Positions 1-6,499 of a stretch of DNA of 8,481 nucleotides are shown piece after piece. The DNA comes from Thermoanaerobacterales bacterium (GTDB lineage Bacteria > Bacillota > Thermosediminibacteria > Thermosediminibacterales > Tepidanaerobacteraceae), in assembly GCA_012839145.1 (NCBI GenBank), contig DUNY01000221.1, forward strand, positions 1-8,481, written 5' to 3'. Under the pieces are notes generated by a model that did not search any database, was not told the origin of the DNA, and worked only from the letters and a program-made list of their open reading frames with translations. The translations under genes were made by a program, and so were the position numbers. How positions within the stretch are numbered: the first letter of the stretch is position 1; each line of letters starts with the position of its first letter.

Positions 1-1074
1 AATTTATTTCTCGAAGACCTATATGGAACCAACATGGGTGGGGATATACTAAAAAGGGGCGAAAGGCAGATTATGCAATTTTTTATAGAAACAACAAATA
101 CCAAGTATATAAATGGAAAAGACATACTTAGAAAAGGCTTAACAGCATTTAAAGAAATGATTCTAAACCCCCTGACAGAAGAACAAGGTTTTAAAAAGGA
201 TTATGTGAATCAAGAAAAAGATATATTAAAGAGAAACATAGAATCACTGTACAATGATAAATTCAATTATGTAATTGAAAGATGTTTTCAAGAAATGTGC
301 AAAAATGAAGCTTTCAGCATTTATAGGTATGGTAATGTAGAAGATTTGGATTATATTGACAATGAAAACTTGTTTTCCTACTACAAGGAATGCATTTTCC
401 ATTGTCCTGTAGATTTTTTTGTACTTGGTGATGTAGATGAGCAAGAAATAGAATATATTATTGAAGAAATATTTTCCTTTGAACGAAAGGAAATAAAACA
501 AGTAAAAACTAATTTTGTTTCAAAAGTTGTCGAAGAACCAAATTTTATTGAAGAAAAACAAGATGTGAATCAAGGAAAACTTACTATGGGTTTTAGAACA
601 AATACCAGATACGGTGACGAAGATTATTATGCTTTAATGGTATACAATGGAATCCTTGGCGGAGGCACCCATTCTAAGCTTTTTCAAAACGTAAGAGAAA
701 AGGCAAGCCTGGCATATTATGCATTTTCCAGGCTTGAGAAAAATAAGGGTTTAATGTTGATAAGCTCCGGCATCGAGTTTAAGAATAAGGATAAAACGTT
801 GGATATAATAAATCAGCAGTTAGATGATATTTGCCAAGGCAAGATTTCGGATTATGAGTTTGACAGCACTATAAAGAGCCTGGTGAATTCCTTCAAGGAA
901 GCGGCTGATAATCCTTCGATGATTATCAGCCTTTACCTGGACGGTATTATCAACGGTATGCAAATATCCACTGAAGAAATAATTAAAAACTTATATAAGG
1001 TCACCAAAGAGGATGTAATAAATGTAGCACAAAAAGTAAACTTAGATACAGTGTTTTTTTTGAATGAAAAGTAA
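1..1074 (+). CDS. yfmF: YmfF-type M16 peptidase homologue, C-terminal part (5' truncated by window edge)
   Basis: The frame is open from base 1 with no stop, so the gene begins outside the window. The ATG at 34 lies inside a conserved LYG-containing stretch and is not the real start. About 357 residues are visible, against roughly 425 for the family, so some 70-80 N-terminal residues are missing, including the region where an HxxEH zinc motif would sit. Visible are the middle helical part and the second M16 domain, with the LFQNVREKASLAYYAF motif (Arg codon at 694) matching the R/Y substrate-binding region of M16B proteins. The protein ends in FFLNEK, and yfmH follows after 18 bases. In Bacillus subtilis the homologue pair (ymfF/ymfH) has been linked to modification of elongation factor P. 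That role here is inferred from family membership only. The assignment to the M16 family is firm; the YmfF subtype is likely because of its partner. Confidence 0.88.
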   Translation, partial: NLFLEDLYGTNMGGDILKRGERQIMQFFIETTNTKYINGKDILRKGLTAFKEMILNPLTEEQGFKKDYVNQEKDILKRNIESLYNDKFNYVIERCFQEMCKNEAFSIYRYGNVEDLDYIDNENLFSYYKECIFHCPVDFFVLGDVDEQEIEYIIEEIFSFERKEIKQVKTNFVSKVVEEPNFIEEKQDVNQGKLTMGFRTNTRYGDEDYYALMVYNGILGGGTHSKLFQNVREKASLAYYAFSRLEKNKGLMLISSGIEFKNKDKTLDIINQQLDDICQGKISDYEFDSTIKSLVNSFKEAADNPSMIISLYLDGIINGMQISTEEIIKNLYKVTKEDVINVAQKVNLDTVFFLNEK

Positions 1075-1077
1075 GCT

Positions 1078-1086
1078 GAAAGGTGG
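1078..1086 (+). promoter_or_regulatory. Ribosome binding site of yfmH
   Basis: GAAAGGTGG lies 6 bases before the ATG at 1093 and just after the yfmF stop. This supports that ATG as the start and suggests translation of both genes from one transcript. Confidence 0.75.
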
Positions 1087-1092
1087 TTAATA

Positions 1093-2364
1093 ATGGATAT
1101 TTATTTAGGAGAGCGTCTTTTTTCAAAACGCTCAAAAAATGGTCTTCAAATATATGTCATGCCAAAGAAAGATTATAATAAAATATTTGCCATGTATTCC
1201 ACTCATTACGGTTCTATCGACAGCGAATTTATAGTGCCGGATACTGGGGAACACCTTAAAGTCCCGGAAGGTATAGCTCACTTTTTGGAGCACAAGATGT
1301 TTGAAATGGAATACGGAAATGTTTTTGATAAGTTTGCCGAGCTAGGGGCATCTTCAAATGCTTTTACTAATTATACCAATACCACATATCTTTTTTCAGC
1401 CACATCCTATTTTCATGAAAACCTGCAATTACTTTTGGAATATGTAGAAACACCATATTTTACGGAGCCAAGCGTTGAAAAAGAAAAGGGAATCATAGCC
1501 CAGGAACTTCGAATGTACGAAGATGAACCTCAATGGCAAGTTTTATTCAATCTTTTAAAGTGTCTGTATTACAAACATCCTGTCCGAATTGACATAGGGG
1601 GCACCGTGGAATCCATACAAAAGATTGATGTAGACACCCTATATAAATGTTACAATACATTTTATCATCCCAGTAACATGATTTTCTTTGTTATCGGATG
1701 CATAGAACCTGAACAGGTTTTCGAACTGGTGGAAAAAAATGAGGCCACAAAGGGCTTAGTACCACAGGATGACATAAAAAGGATATATCCTGAAGAACCT
1801 TCTACTGTCTATAAAACCACCCATACGGCACATTTAGATGTAAATGAGCCTCTATTTTTAATGGGGTTTAAGGACGCCGATGTGGGATATGACGGTTCAC
1901 TGCTTTTAAAAAAAGAGGTGACCACGGGAATCTTACTTGAGATCATGCTAGGTCGTAGCTCAGAGCTTTATGAAAGGTTATATGAACAAGGACTGATTGA
2001 TGACAGATTTAGCTTTGGTTATGAAGGACAAAAAGACTATGGCTTTTGTACAATAGGCGGTGAAACCGCAGATCCGGAAAAGCTTCATAAGGAACTTACA
2101 GAAAGCATTTCAAATACCATTAAAAAGGGGATCAATGCAAAGGATCTCGAAAGGGTAAAAAAGAAATTTATGGGAGAGTTTATCCAGGGCTTTAACTCTT
2201 TGGAATTTATCGCCACATCTTTTGTATCATATCATCATAAGAACATCAATATCTTTGATTACATGAAGATATTGCAAGGGATTACTATGGAAGATATCAT
2301 AAAACGCCTGAACAGCTTCTTTGATTCTTCTAAACACGCAACGTCTATAGTGATGCCGAAATAA
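1093..2364 (+). CDS. yfmH: YmfH-type M16 zinc peptidase
   Basis: This complete 423-residue protein is close to the usual length of the family. The M16 inverted zinc motif HFLEH is at residues 63-67 (His63 and His67 as ligands, Glu66 as catalytic base). The likely third ligand is Glu138 in the IIAQELRMYEDEP segment. The C-terminal half is the second, inactive-type M16 domain. No signal peptide or membrane segment is seen, so a cytoplasmic location is likely. Together with the preceding YmfF homologue it probably forms a heterodimer of the kind known for M16B pairs, in which one subunit has the zinc site and the other the R/Y motif. That pairing is inference. The Bacillus counterparts have been tied to elongation factor P modification; the sequence itself shows only a peptidase fold with an intact metal site. 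The start is supported by a good Shine-Dalgarno sequence. A likely terminator downstream closes this two-gene unit. Confidence 0.93.
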   Translation: MDIYLGERLFSKRSKNGLQIYVMPKKDYNKIFAMYSTHYGSIDSEFIVPDTGEHLKVPEGIAHFLEHKMFEMEYGNVFDKFAELGASSNAFTNYTNTTYLFSATSYFHENLQLLLEYVETPYFTEPSVEKEKGIIAQELRMYEDEPQWQVLFNLLKCLYYKHPVRIDIGGTVESIQKIDVDTLYKCYNTFYHPSNMIFFVIGCIEPEQVFELVEKNEATKGLVPQDDIKRIYPEEPSTVYKTTHTAHLDVNEPLFLMGFKDADVGYDGSLLLKKEVTTGILLEIMLGRSSELYERLYEQGLIDDRFSFGYEGQKDYGFCTIGGETADPEKLHKELTESISNTIKKGINAKDLERVKKKFMGEFIQGFNSLEFIATSFVSYHHKNINIFDYMKILQGITMEDIIKRLNSFFDSSKHATSIVMPK

Positions 2365-2370
2365 CTTGAG

Positions 2371-2413
2371 AAGGAGGTTTAATACAAACATGTTGTGGCC
2401 AGCAAATATTTAA
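2371..2413 (+). other. Orphan Shine-Dalgarno sequence with 7-codon frame
   Basis: Six bases after the yfmH stop there is a consensus AAGGAGGT (2371-2378), followed after 11 bases by ATG (2390) opening a frame of only seven codons (MLWPANI, stop 2411-2413). The ribosome site is among the best in the window, yet no gene follows. It may be the remnant of a lost third gene of the yfmFH operon, a short leader peptide, or chance. A second frame from GTG 2395 to TAG 2497 (34 codons) runs through the terminator hairpin and is probably not coding. Confidence 0.35.
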
Positions 2414-2449
2414 CGGAGCAGTTTATTTACACTAAAATTAAATTTAAGA

Positions 2450-2485
2450 TTAAAAAAAAGATGGAGGTGATCCATCTTTTTTTAA
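2450..2485 (+). terminator. Intrinsic terminator after yfmFH, possibly bidirectional
   Basis: The stem GATGGA (2460-2465) pairs with TCCATC (2471-2476) across the loop GGTGA. It is extended by seven A-T pairs (A2453-A2459 with T2477-T2483). The T run on the + strand, and the A run that becomes a U run on the opposite strand, fit a rho-independent terminator that could work in both directions. It separates the peptidase pair from the dcw cluster, which then needs its own promoter. The stem core is short and only moderately GC-rich. Confidence 0.78.
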
Positions 2486-2513
2486 TTGAGAAGCAGTAGA
2501 TTGTTGTTATAAA
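2486..2513 (+). promoter_or_regulatory. Weak candidate SigA-type promoter upstream of mraZ
   Basis: TTGAGA (2486-2491), a 16-base spacer and TATAAA (2508-2513) resemble a vegetative promoter with a slightly short spacer. The region is very AT-rich, so such matches arise easily. It starts directly after the terminator and would put transcription start near 2520, well upstream of the AAAGTGG repeats. Confidence 0.25.
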
Positions 2514-2538
2514 TTATTTTATATTTTTTTTGTCAAAA

Positions 2539-2567
2539 GAAGGAATTCCGAAACATTCATAGAATAT
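2539..2567 (+). promoter_or_regulatory. Candidate SigH (Spo0H) promoter of the dcw cluster
   Basis: GAAGGAATT (2539-2547) matches every position of the SigH -35 consensus RnAGGAwWW known from Bacillus. After 11 bases, ATAGAATAT (2559-2567) matches every position of the -10 consensus RnnGAATww. The predicted transcription start falls around 2571-2575, at the first AAAGTGG repeat, so MraZ bound to its boxes would cover the start region. In Bacillus subtilis a SigH promoter drives ftsAZ, so stationary-phase input into division genes has precedent. Use of the site here is inferred. Confidence 0.55.
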
Positions 2568-2569
2568 TA

Positions 2570-2617
2570 AAAGTGGGGGAAAGTGGTGTGAAGTGGTAGA
2601 ATTAACTATCAAAGTGG
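2570..2617 (+). promoter_or_regulatory. Putative MraZ operator: four AAAGTGG-type direct repeats
   Basis: Copies are AAAGTGG (2570-2576), AAAGTGG (2580-2586), GAAGTGG (2590-2596) and AAAGTGG (2611-2617). The first three start exactly 10 bases apart and the fourth 21 bases further on, placing all on about the same face of the helix. MraZ proteins are known to bind arrays of short GTG/TGGG-type direct repeats with a 10-base period before mraZ; in Mycoplasma the reported box is AAAGTG followed by T or G. The fourth copy overlaps the mraZ Shine-Dalgarno sequence. The array most likely mediates autoregulation. Confidence 0.75.
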
Positions 2618-2619
2618 AG
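2616..2619 (+). promoter_or_regulatory. Ribosome binding site that fixes the mraZ start
   Basis: GGAG at 2616-2619 is 8 bases before ATG 2628. The in-frame GTG at 2619 overlaps this site and so is an unlikely start. Confidence 0.65.
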
Positions 2620-2627
2620 TGAAAAAG

Positions 2628-3056
2628 ATGTTCATGGGGCAATTCCAACATTGCCTGGATCAAAAGGGCAGATTAATAATCCCATCCAAGTTTCGTGAAT
2701 TGCTTGGGCAAAGTTTCGTATTGACCAAGGGTTTAGATGCATGCCTATTTGTGTATCCTAAGGATGAGTGGGTAGTGTTGGAACAAAAGTTAAAAACCCT
2801 TCCCTTTACTCAAAAAGATGCCCGGGCTTTTATAAGGTTCTTTTTTGCAGGAGCCGTTGAAGCTGAAATGGATAAGCAAGGCAGAATTTTAATTCCACCA
2901 CAACTCAGAGAACATGCTCATATTGATAAAGATGCGGTTATCATTGGAGTTTCAAATCGAGTTGAGATATGGAGTCAAGAGCAATGGGATTCTTATAGTG
3001 CGGAAGCTGCTGTATCTTATGAAGATATAGCGGAAAAGCTGGACTTAGGCTTATAG
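2628..3056 (+). CDS. mraZ: Transcriptional regulator MraZ
   Basis: This is a 142-residue DNA-binding protein, the usual size for MraZ, and the first gene of the dcw cluster. It contains two tandem SpoVT/AbrB-like (MraZ) half-domains, each with the family DxxxR signature: Asp11-Arg15 in [14 protein letters not shown] and Asp82-Arg86 in [14 protein letters not shown]. MraZ forms ring-shaped oligomers that bind repeated boxes in its own promoter, and such boxes lie directly upstream. The ATG at 2628 is preferred over the longer GTG start at 2619 because it gives the typical N-terminus MFMGQFQH and has GGAG at proper spacing. The stop codon overlaps the rsmH ribosome binding site, consistent with coupled translation. 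In known cases MraZ represses the cluster, and loss or excess alters division. Confidence 0.97.
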   Translation: MFMGQFQHCLDQKGRLIIPSKFRELLGQSFVLTKGLDACLFVYPKDEWVVLEQKLKTLPFTQKDARAFIRFFFAGAVEAEMDKQGRILIPPQLREHAHIDKDAVIIGVSNRVEIWSQEQWDSYSAEAAVSYEDIAEKLDLGL

Positions 3057-3059
3057 GAG
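3055..3059 (+). promoter_or_regulatory. Ribosome binding site that fixes the rsmH start
   Basis: AGGAG overlaps the last two bases of the mraZ stop codon. It abuts ATG 3060, leaving no room for initiation there, but sits 9 bases before ATG 3069, which is therefore the preferred start. Confidence 0.7.
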
Positions 3060-3068
3060 ATGTTAACC

Positions 3069-4031
3069 ATGGATTATTATCATGTGCCGATACTATTACA
3101 TAAATCTATACAAATCCTCAAGCCCAAACCCGGAGGAGTTTACGTTGATGCCACTCTGGGAGGTGGGGGACATTTTCAGGAGCTTTTAAAACAGGCTGAA
3201 TATCACGGGACTTTTATAGGGATAGACCAAGATGAGACTGCTATTATAAATGCGAAAAGAAATATTTCCCAGTTTTCCTGTGATATAAGGCTTGTCCATG
3301 ATAATTTCAGTAATATTAAAAAAATAATTAAAGAAAACAATCTAGATAAGGTAGATGGTATACTGTTCGACCTTGGGGTATCTTCCCATCAATTGGATGA
3401 GGGAGCAAGGGGTTTTTCATACATGCAGGATGCTCCACTGGATATGAGAATGGATCGACGAAAGACCTTAAATGCCAAAGATGTGATAAATAATGCCTCA
3501 AAAGATGAATTAACACAAATAATTCGTAAATACGGAGAAGAATCCTGGGCAGGGCGTATAGCCGATTTTATATGTGAAATACGCCGTCGGAAAGAGATAA
3601 CAACTACCGGTGAATTGGTAAAGATAATTAAAGCTGCCATACCCGCCAGGGCTCGGCGAAGGGGTGGCCATCCGGCTCGCAAGACATTTCAAGCCCTTCG
3701 CATTTATGTAAACAACGAGCTTGAGATACTAACCTCAAGCATAAAGGATGCTGTTGAGATGTTAAAGCCAGCTGGGAGGATTTGTGTTATTACCTTTCAT
3801 TCATTGGAAGACCGAATAGTAAAAGATACCTTTCGGTTTTTAGCCAGTGATTGTATATGTCCTAAAGAAGCTTTAATTTGCACATGCAATCATACAAAGA
3901 CTCTTAAAATACTAACATCAAAACCCATATATCCATCACAGAAAGAGATCGAGACAAATCCCCGGGCTCGCAGTGCTAAACTCAGGGCAGCCCAAAGACT
4001 TCCTGTTCTAAAACCGAGAAAGGGTGAATAA
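3069..4031 (+). CDS. rsmH: 16S rRNA (cytosine(1402)-N(4))-methyltransferase RsmH
   Basis: This 320-residue SAM-dependent enzyme (formerly MraW) methylates N4 of C1402 in 16S rRNA, near the ribosomal P site. Visible family features are the N-terminal YHVPILL segment, the glycine-rich SAM loop VDATLGGGGH (residues 26-35), the acidic GIDQD (51-55), DGILFDLGVSSHQLD (97-110), the MRMD motif (127-130), the basic RRRGGHPARKTFQALRIYVN block (196-215), and FHSLEDRIVK (243-252). The C-terminus has the NPRARSAKLRAAQR segment typical of the family. The length is slightly above the usual 310-315. The preferred start is ATG 3069 rather than ATG 3060, giving MDYYHVP, which aligns with the common family N-terminus. 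The 3' end slightly overlaps or abuts ftsL, depending on which GTG is used there. Confidence 0.98.
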   Translation: MDYYHVPILLHKSIQILKPKPGGVYVDATLGGGGHFQELLKQAEYHGTFIGIDQDETAIINAKRNISQFSCDIRLVHDNFSNIKKIIKENNLDKVDGILFDLGVSSHQLDEGARGFSYMQDAPLDMRMDRRKTLNAKDVINNASKDELTQIIRKYGEESWAGRIADFICEIRRRKEITTTGELVKIIKAAIPARARRRGGHPARKTFQALRIYVNNELEILTSSIKDAVEMLKPAGRICVITFHSLEDRIVKDTFRFLASDCICPKEALICTCNHTKTLKILTSKPIYPSQKEIETNPRARSAKLRAAQRLPVLKPRKGE

Positions 4032-4032
4032 A

Positions 4033-4401
4033 GTGGTAGTAGCTGAAAGAGATTTACAAAGAAGAACTTTTTACAGAGAGCAGCATGAAGTATTACGTCA
4101 TGACACAAAAAAACAACAGGGAAAAAGTCGACCAAATCACAAAGCTCGGTATATAGCCAGACTTGTCTGCATTGCCCTTTTGACATTTTTGCCGTTATAC
4201 AGATTTTCTGTCATAACCGAAAGTCAATATAGACTGGATACAATACAGTCGGAAATAAAGAACGTAGATTCACAAAATGAGCGTCTCGAAGTAGAAATAG
4301 CCAATTTAAAAGCTGTTGCTCGAATTGAAGATATTGCAAAAAATAAACTAAATATGAAAGAACCTGAAAATCAACAAATAATATATTTTAATGTAAATTA
4401 A
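4033..4401 (+). CDS. ftsL: Cell division protein FtsL (FtsL/DivIC family)
   Basis: This small bitopic membrane protein has 122 residues from GTG 4033 (125 if GTG 4024 is used, which would overlap rsmH by 8 bases). The layout is a basic, hydrophilic cytoplasmic tail of about 40 residues; one hydrophobic segment at about residues 41-61, around LVCIALLTFLPLY; then a heptad-like coiled coil with NERLEVEIANLKAVARIEDIA. The end, NKLNMKEPENQQIIYF, is the family hallmark. FtsL acts at the septum with DivIC and DivIB (FtsB and FtsQ counterparts) to support septal peptidoglycan synthesis. Its place between rsmH and the PBP gene is the conserved one. The start is uncertain: GGGTGA (4022-4027) suits GTG 4033, while GTG 4024 has only weak upstream purines. 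The membrane segment is interrupted by a Pro and flanked early by an Arg, which is not unusual for this loosely conserved family. Confidence 0.92.
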   Translation: MVVAERDLQRRTFYREQHEVLRHDTKKQQGKSRPNHKARYIARLVCIALLTFLPLYRFSVITESQYRLDTIQSEIKNVDSQNERLEVEIANLKAVARIEDIAKNKLNMKEPENQQIIYFNVN

Positions 4402-4420
4402 ACGTGTGGGTGAAAAGAGA

Positions 4421-6499
4421 ATGACGGTTCCTCAAATTGTCATTAAAAGGAGATTGGTTATACTCCTTTTATTTTCATTAATTATAAGTTTTGTATTGCT
4501 GGGGCGTGTCTTCTGGATACAGTTCGTGCGCGGTGAAGAGCTCAAAAACCGGGCACTCAACCAATGGACAAGTGATGTACCTATTGAGCCTAAACGGGGC
4601 ACTATATATGATAGAAACAACAATCCTCTTGCTATCAGTGCTACGGTGGACACGGTAGTAGCCAGTCCTCCTGATATTAAAGATGTAGACAAAACTGCCG
4701 CTCTGTTATCTACTGCCTTGGATATGGACCGGAAAGAGTTGGAAAAGACTTTAAAAGAAGCAAAAGACAAAAAAAAAGGTGCCATATATATAAAGCGAAA
4801 GATAACCGATGAAGAGTCGGAAGCGGTGCGGCATCTAAATTTAAGCGGGATTTATTTTACTAAGGAAAATAAAAGATTCTATCCTGAAAGAAATCTAAGC
4901 TCTCATGTTCTTGGGTTTACAGGCATAGACAGCCAGGGACTTGATGGGGTAGAATTGATTTATGAGAAATACCTTAAAGGTACACCCGGCAGGATAGTGT
5001 CGGAGACTGATGCTTTAAGTAGAAAATTGCCCTTCGGGGTTGATAAGTACGTACCACCGGAAGATGGCTTGGATTTAGTTCTTACTATAGATAAAATTAT
5101 ACAGCATATTGCTGAGAGAGAATTAGAGAGAGCTTTAGTAGAGCATAAAGCTAAAAAAGGAACTGTCATCGTTATGGATCCCAAGAGCGGGGAGATTTTG
5201 GCTTTGACAAATAAACCAGATTATGATCCAAATAATTATAGTAATTTTCAACAACAGCTTTGGAGAAACGCTGCCGTATCAGATGTTTACGAACCGGGTT
5301 CCACCTTTAAAATTGTTACTGCATCGGCAGCTTTAGAGGAAGGGGTGGCACGGCCGGAGGATCAGTTTTACGATCCTGGGTATGCTATGGTTTCAGGGGT
5401 GAGAATAGGCTGCTGGTACCATGGGGGCCATGGCAGTCAGACCTTTATTCAGATAGTTGAGAACTCATGTAATCCGGGTTTTGTAGATTTGGCGATAAAA
5501 TTAGGTAAAGATAGATTCATAAAATATATAAAAGGGTTTGGCTTCGGTGAAACCACAGGGATTGACTTGCCCGGAGAAGCTCGGGGAATTCTGGAACCTT
5601 CAAAAGTAGGCCCTGTGGAACTAGCTACTATTTCCTTTGGTCAGGGGATTTCAGTGACACCTGTTCAACTCATGTCGTCCCTTGCTACTATAGCCAATGA
5701 CGGTAAACTTGTTCAACCTCATGTGGCCAAGGCAATTATAGATAAAGACGGAAAAACCATCCACGAGTTTTCTCCCGGTTCTTTACGGCAGGTAATTTCT
5801 CATGAAACTGCCCAAGAGATGAAAAAAATACTGGAAAGTGTTGTTACGAACGGAACTGGTGGAAGAGGTAAGATAGAAGGGTATAAAGTAGCAGGTAAGA
5901 CCGGAACCGCAGAAAAATATGTTCCGGGGAAATATGTGGTTTCATACATGGGTTTTGCTCCTGCTGATGATCCGAAACTGGCTATTCTGGTAATCATCGA
6001 TGAACCGTCAGGAGGTCTTATTTATGGCGGAACTATTGCAGGACCTGTTTTTCAAAAGGTTATGGAAGATTCACTGAACTACCTGGGTATAGAACCTAAA
6101 ATTGCTTCCACAGAAGAAAATGATAACAATATCAAGGTGCCGGACCTACGTAACTTGTATATAGAAGATGCAAAAAAAATACTGTTACAAAACGGCTTAT
6201 CTGTCCGAGTTGAAGGGGAAGGCTATGTAGTTACTGAGCAGGTACCATTACCCGGAGCAGAAGTAAGAAGGAATTCGACAGTTATTTTAAAGGTGTCTGA
6301 TTCCCGTACAAACAAGGATCCTGTGACAATCCCTAATTTAAAAGGCAGAACTGTTAAAGAGTCTACAGATATAATAAATGCCATTGGTTTAAACATAGAA
6401 ATAATCGGCAGCGGCTATGCCACTAAACAAAATCCTCCTCCGGAAGTGGAAGTTGGCTTGGGCACCGCCGTGAGGGTAGAATTCTCCCAAAAGCCATAA
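4421..6499 (+). CDS. spoVD: Class B penicillin-binding protein, SpoVD/FtsI type, with two PASTA domains
   Basis: This 692-residue D,D-transpeptidase crosslinks peptidoglycan. A short basic tail and one N-terminal membrane anchor (about residues 10-36) precede the pedestal domain, which begins with RGTIYDRN (59-66). The transpeptidase domain holds the three active-site motifs: STFK (catalytic Ser294, Lys297), SCN (349-351) and KTGT (493-496). Two PASTA domains follow at about 571-626 and 633-689. Cys331 and Cys350, the latter inside the SxN motif, match in place and spacing the disulfide pair known in Bacillus subtilis SpoVD, a forespore cortex enzyme; vegetative FtsI/PBP2B proteins usually have SSN. 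B. subtilis SpoVD has one PASTA domain, so two here resemble PBP2B. It is the only PBP between ftsL and murE, so it may serve in division, in sporulation, or both. The start at ATG 4421 is favoured by GGGTGA 7 bases before it; GTG 4406 would add five residues. Confidence 0.95.
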   Translation: MTVPQIVIKRRLVILLLFSLIISFVLLGRVFWIQFVRGEELKNRALNQWTSDVPIEPKRGTIYDRNNNPLAISATVDTVVASPPDIKDVDKTAALLSTALDMDRKELEKTLKEAKDKKKGAIYIKRKITDEESEAVRHLNLSGIYFTKENKRFYPERNLSSHVLGFTGIDSQGLDGVELIYEKYLKGTPGRIVSETDALSRKLPFGVDKYVPPEDGLDLVLTIDKIIQHIAERELERALVEHKAKKGTVIVMDPKSGEILALTNKPDYDPNNYSNFQQQLWRNAAVSDVYEPGSTFKIVTASAALEEGVARPEDQFYDPGYAMVSGVRIGCWYHGGHGSQTFIQIVENSCNPGFVDLAIKLGKDRFIKYIKGFGFGETTGIDLPGEARGILEPSKVGPVELATISFGQGISVTPVQLMSSLATIANDGKLVQPHVAKAIIDKDGKTIHEFSPGSLRQVISHETAQEMKKILESVVTNGTGGRGKIEGYKVAGKTGTAEKYVPGKYVVSYMGFAPADDPKLAILVIIDEPSGGLIYGGTIAGPVFQKVMEDSLNYLGIEPKIASTEENDNNIKVPDLRNLYIEDAKKILLQNGLSVRVEGEGYVVTEQVPLPGAEVRRNSTVILKVSDSRTNKDPVTIPNLKGRTVKESTDIINAIGLNIEIIGSGYATKQNPPPEVEVGLGTAVRVEFSQKP

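Noticed and set aside
244..501. Antisense open frame of 85 codons opposite yfmF
   Set aside because: It lies wholly within a well-recognised coding gene, has no ribosome site I could see, and its hydrophobic, Phe/Ile-rich translation is what AT-rich antisense sequence gives.
2395..2499. 34-codon frame from GTG 2395 running through the terminator hairpin
   Set aside because: The nearest Shine-Dalgarno sequence ends 16 bases upstream, too far. The translation is a Lys/Ile-rich product of A and T runs, and the frame crosses a clear terminator.
2530..2565. TTGTCA (2530-2535) with TAGAAT (2560-2565) as a SigA promoter
   Set aside because: The spacer would be 24 bases, too long. The same region matches the SigH consensus much better.
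4030..4036. Single AAAGTGG at the ftsL start, with further single copies in murE and murF
   Set aside because: A lone 7-mer in A- and G-rich coding sequence is expected by chance. Only the phased array before mraZ looks functional.
3328..4186. Several antisense frames (60-98 codons) opposite rsmH and ftsL
   Set aside because: They overlap one another and conserved rsmH/ftsL coding sequence, and resemble no known protein. They are shadows of the real genes.
4432..5997. Antisense frames opposite spoVD
   Set aside because: They overlap conserved PBP motifs on the other strand and show no independent signal of coding.
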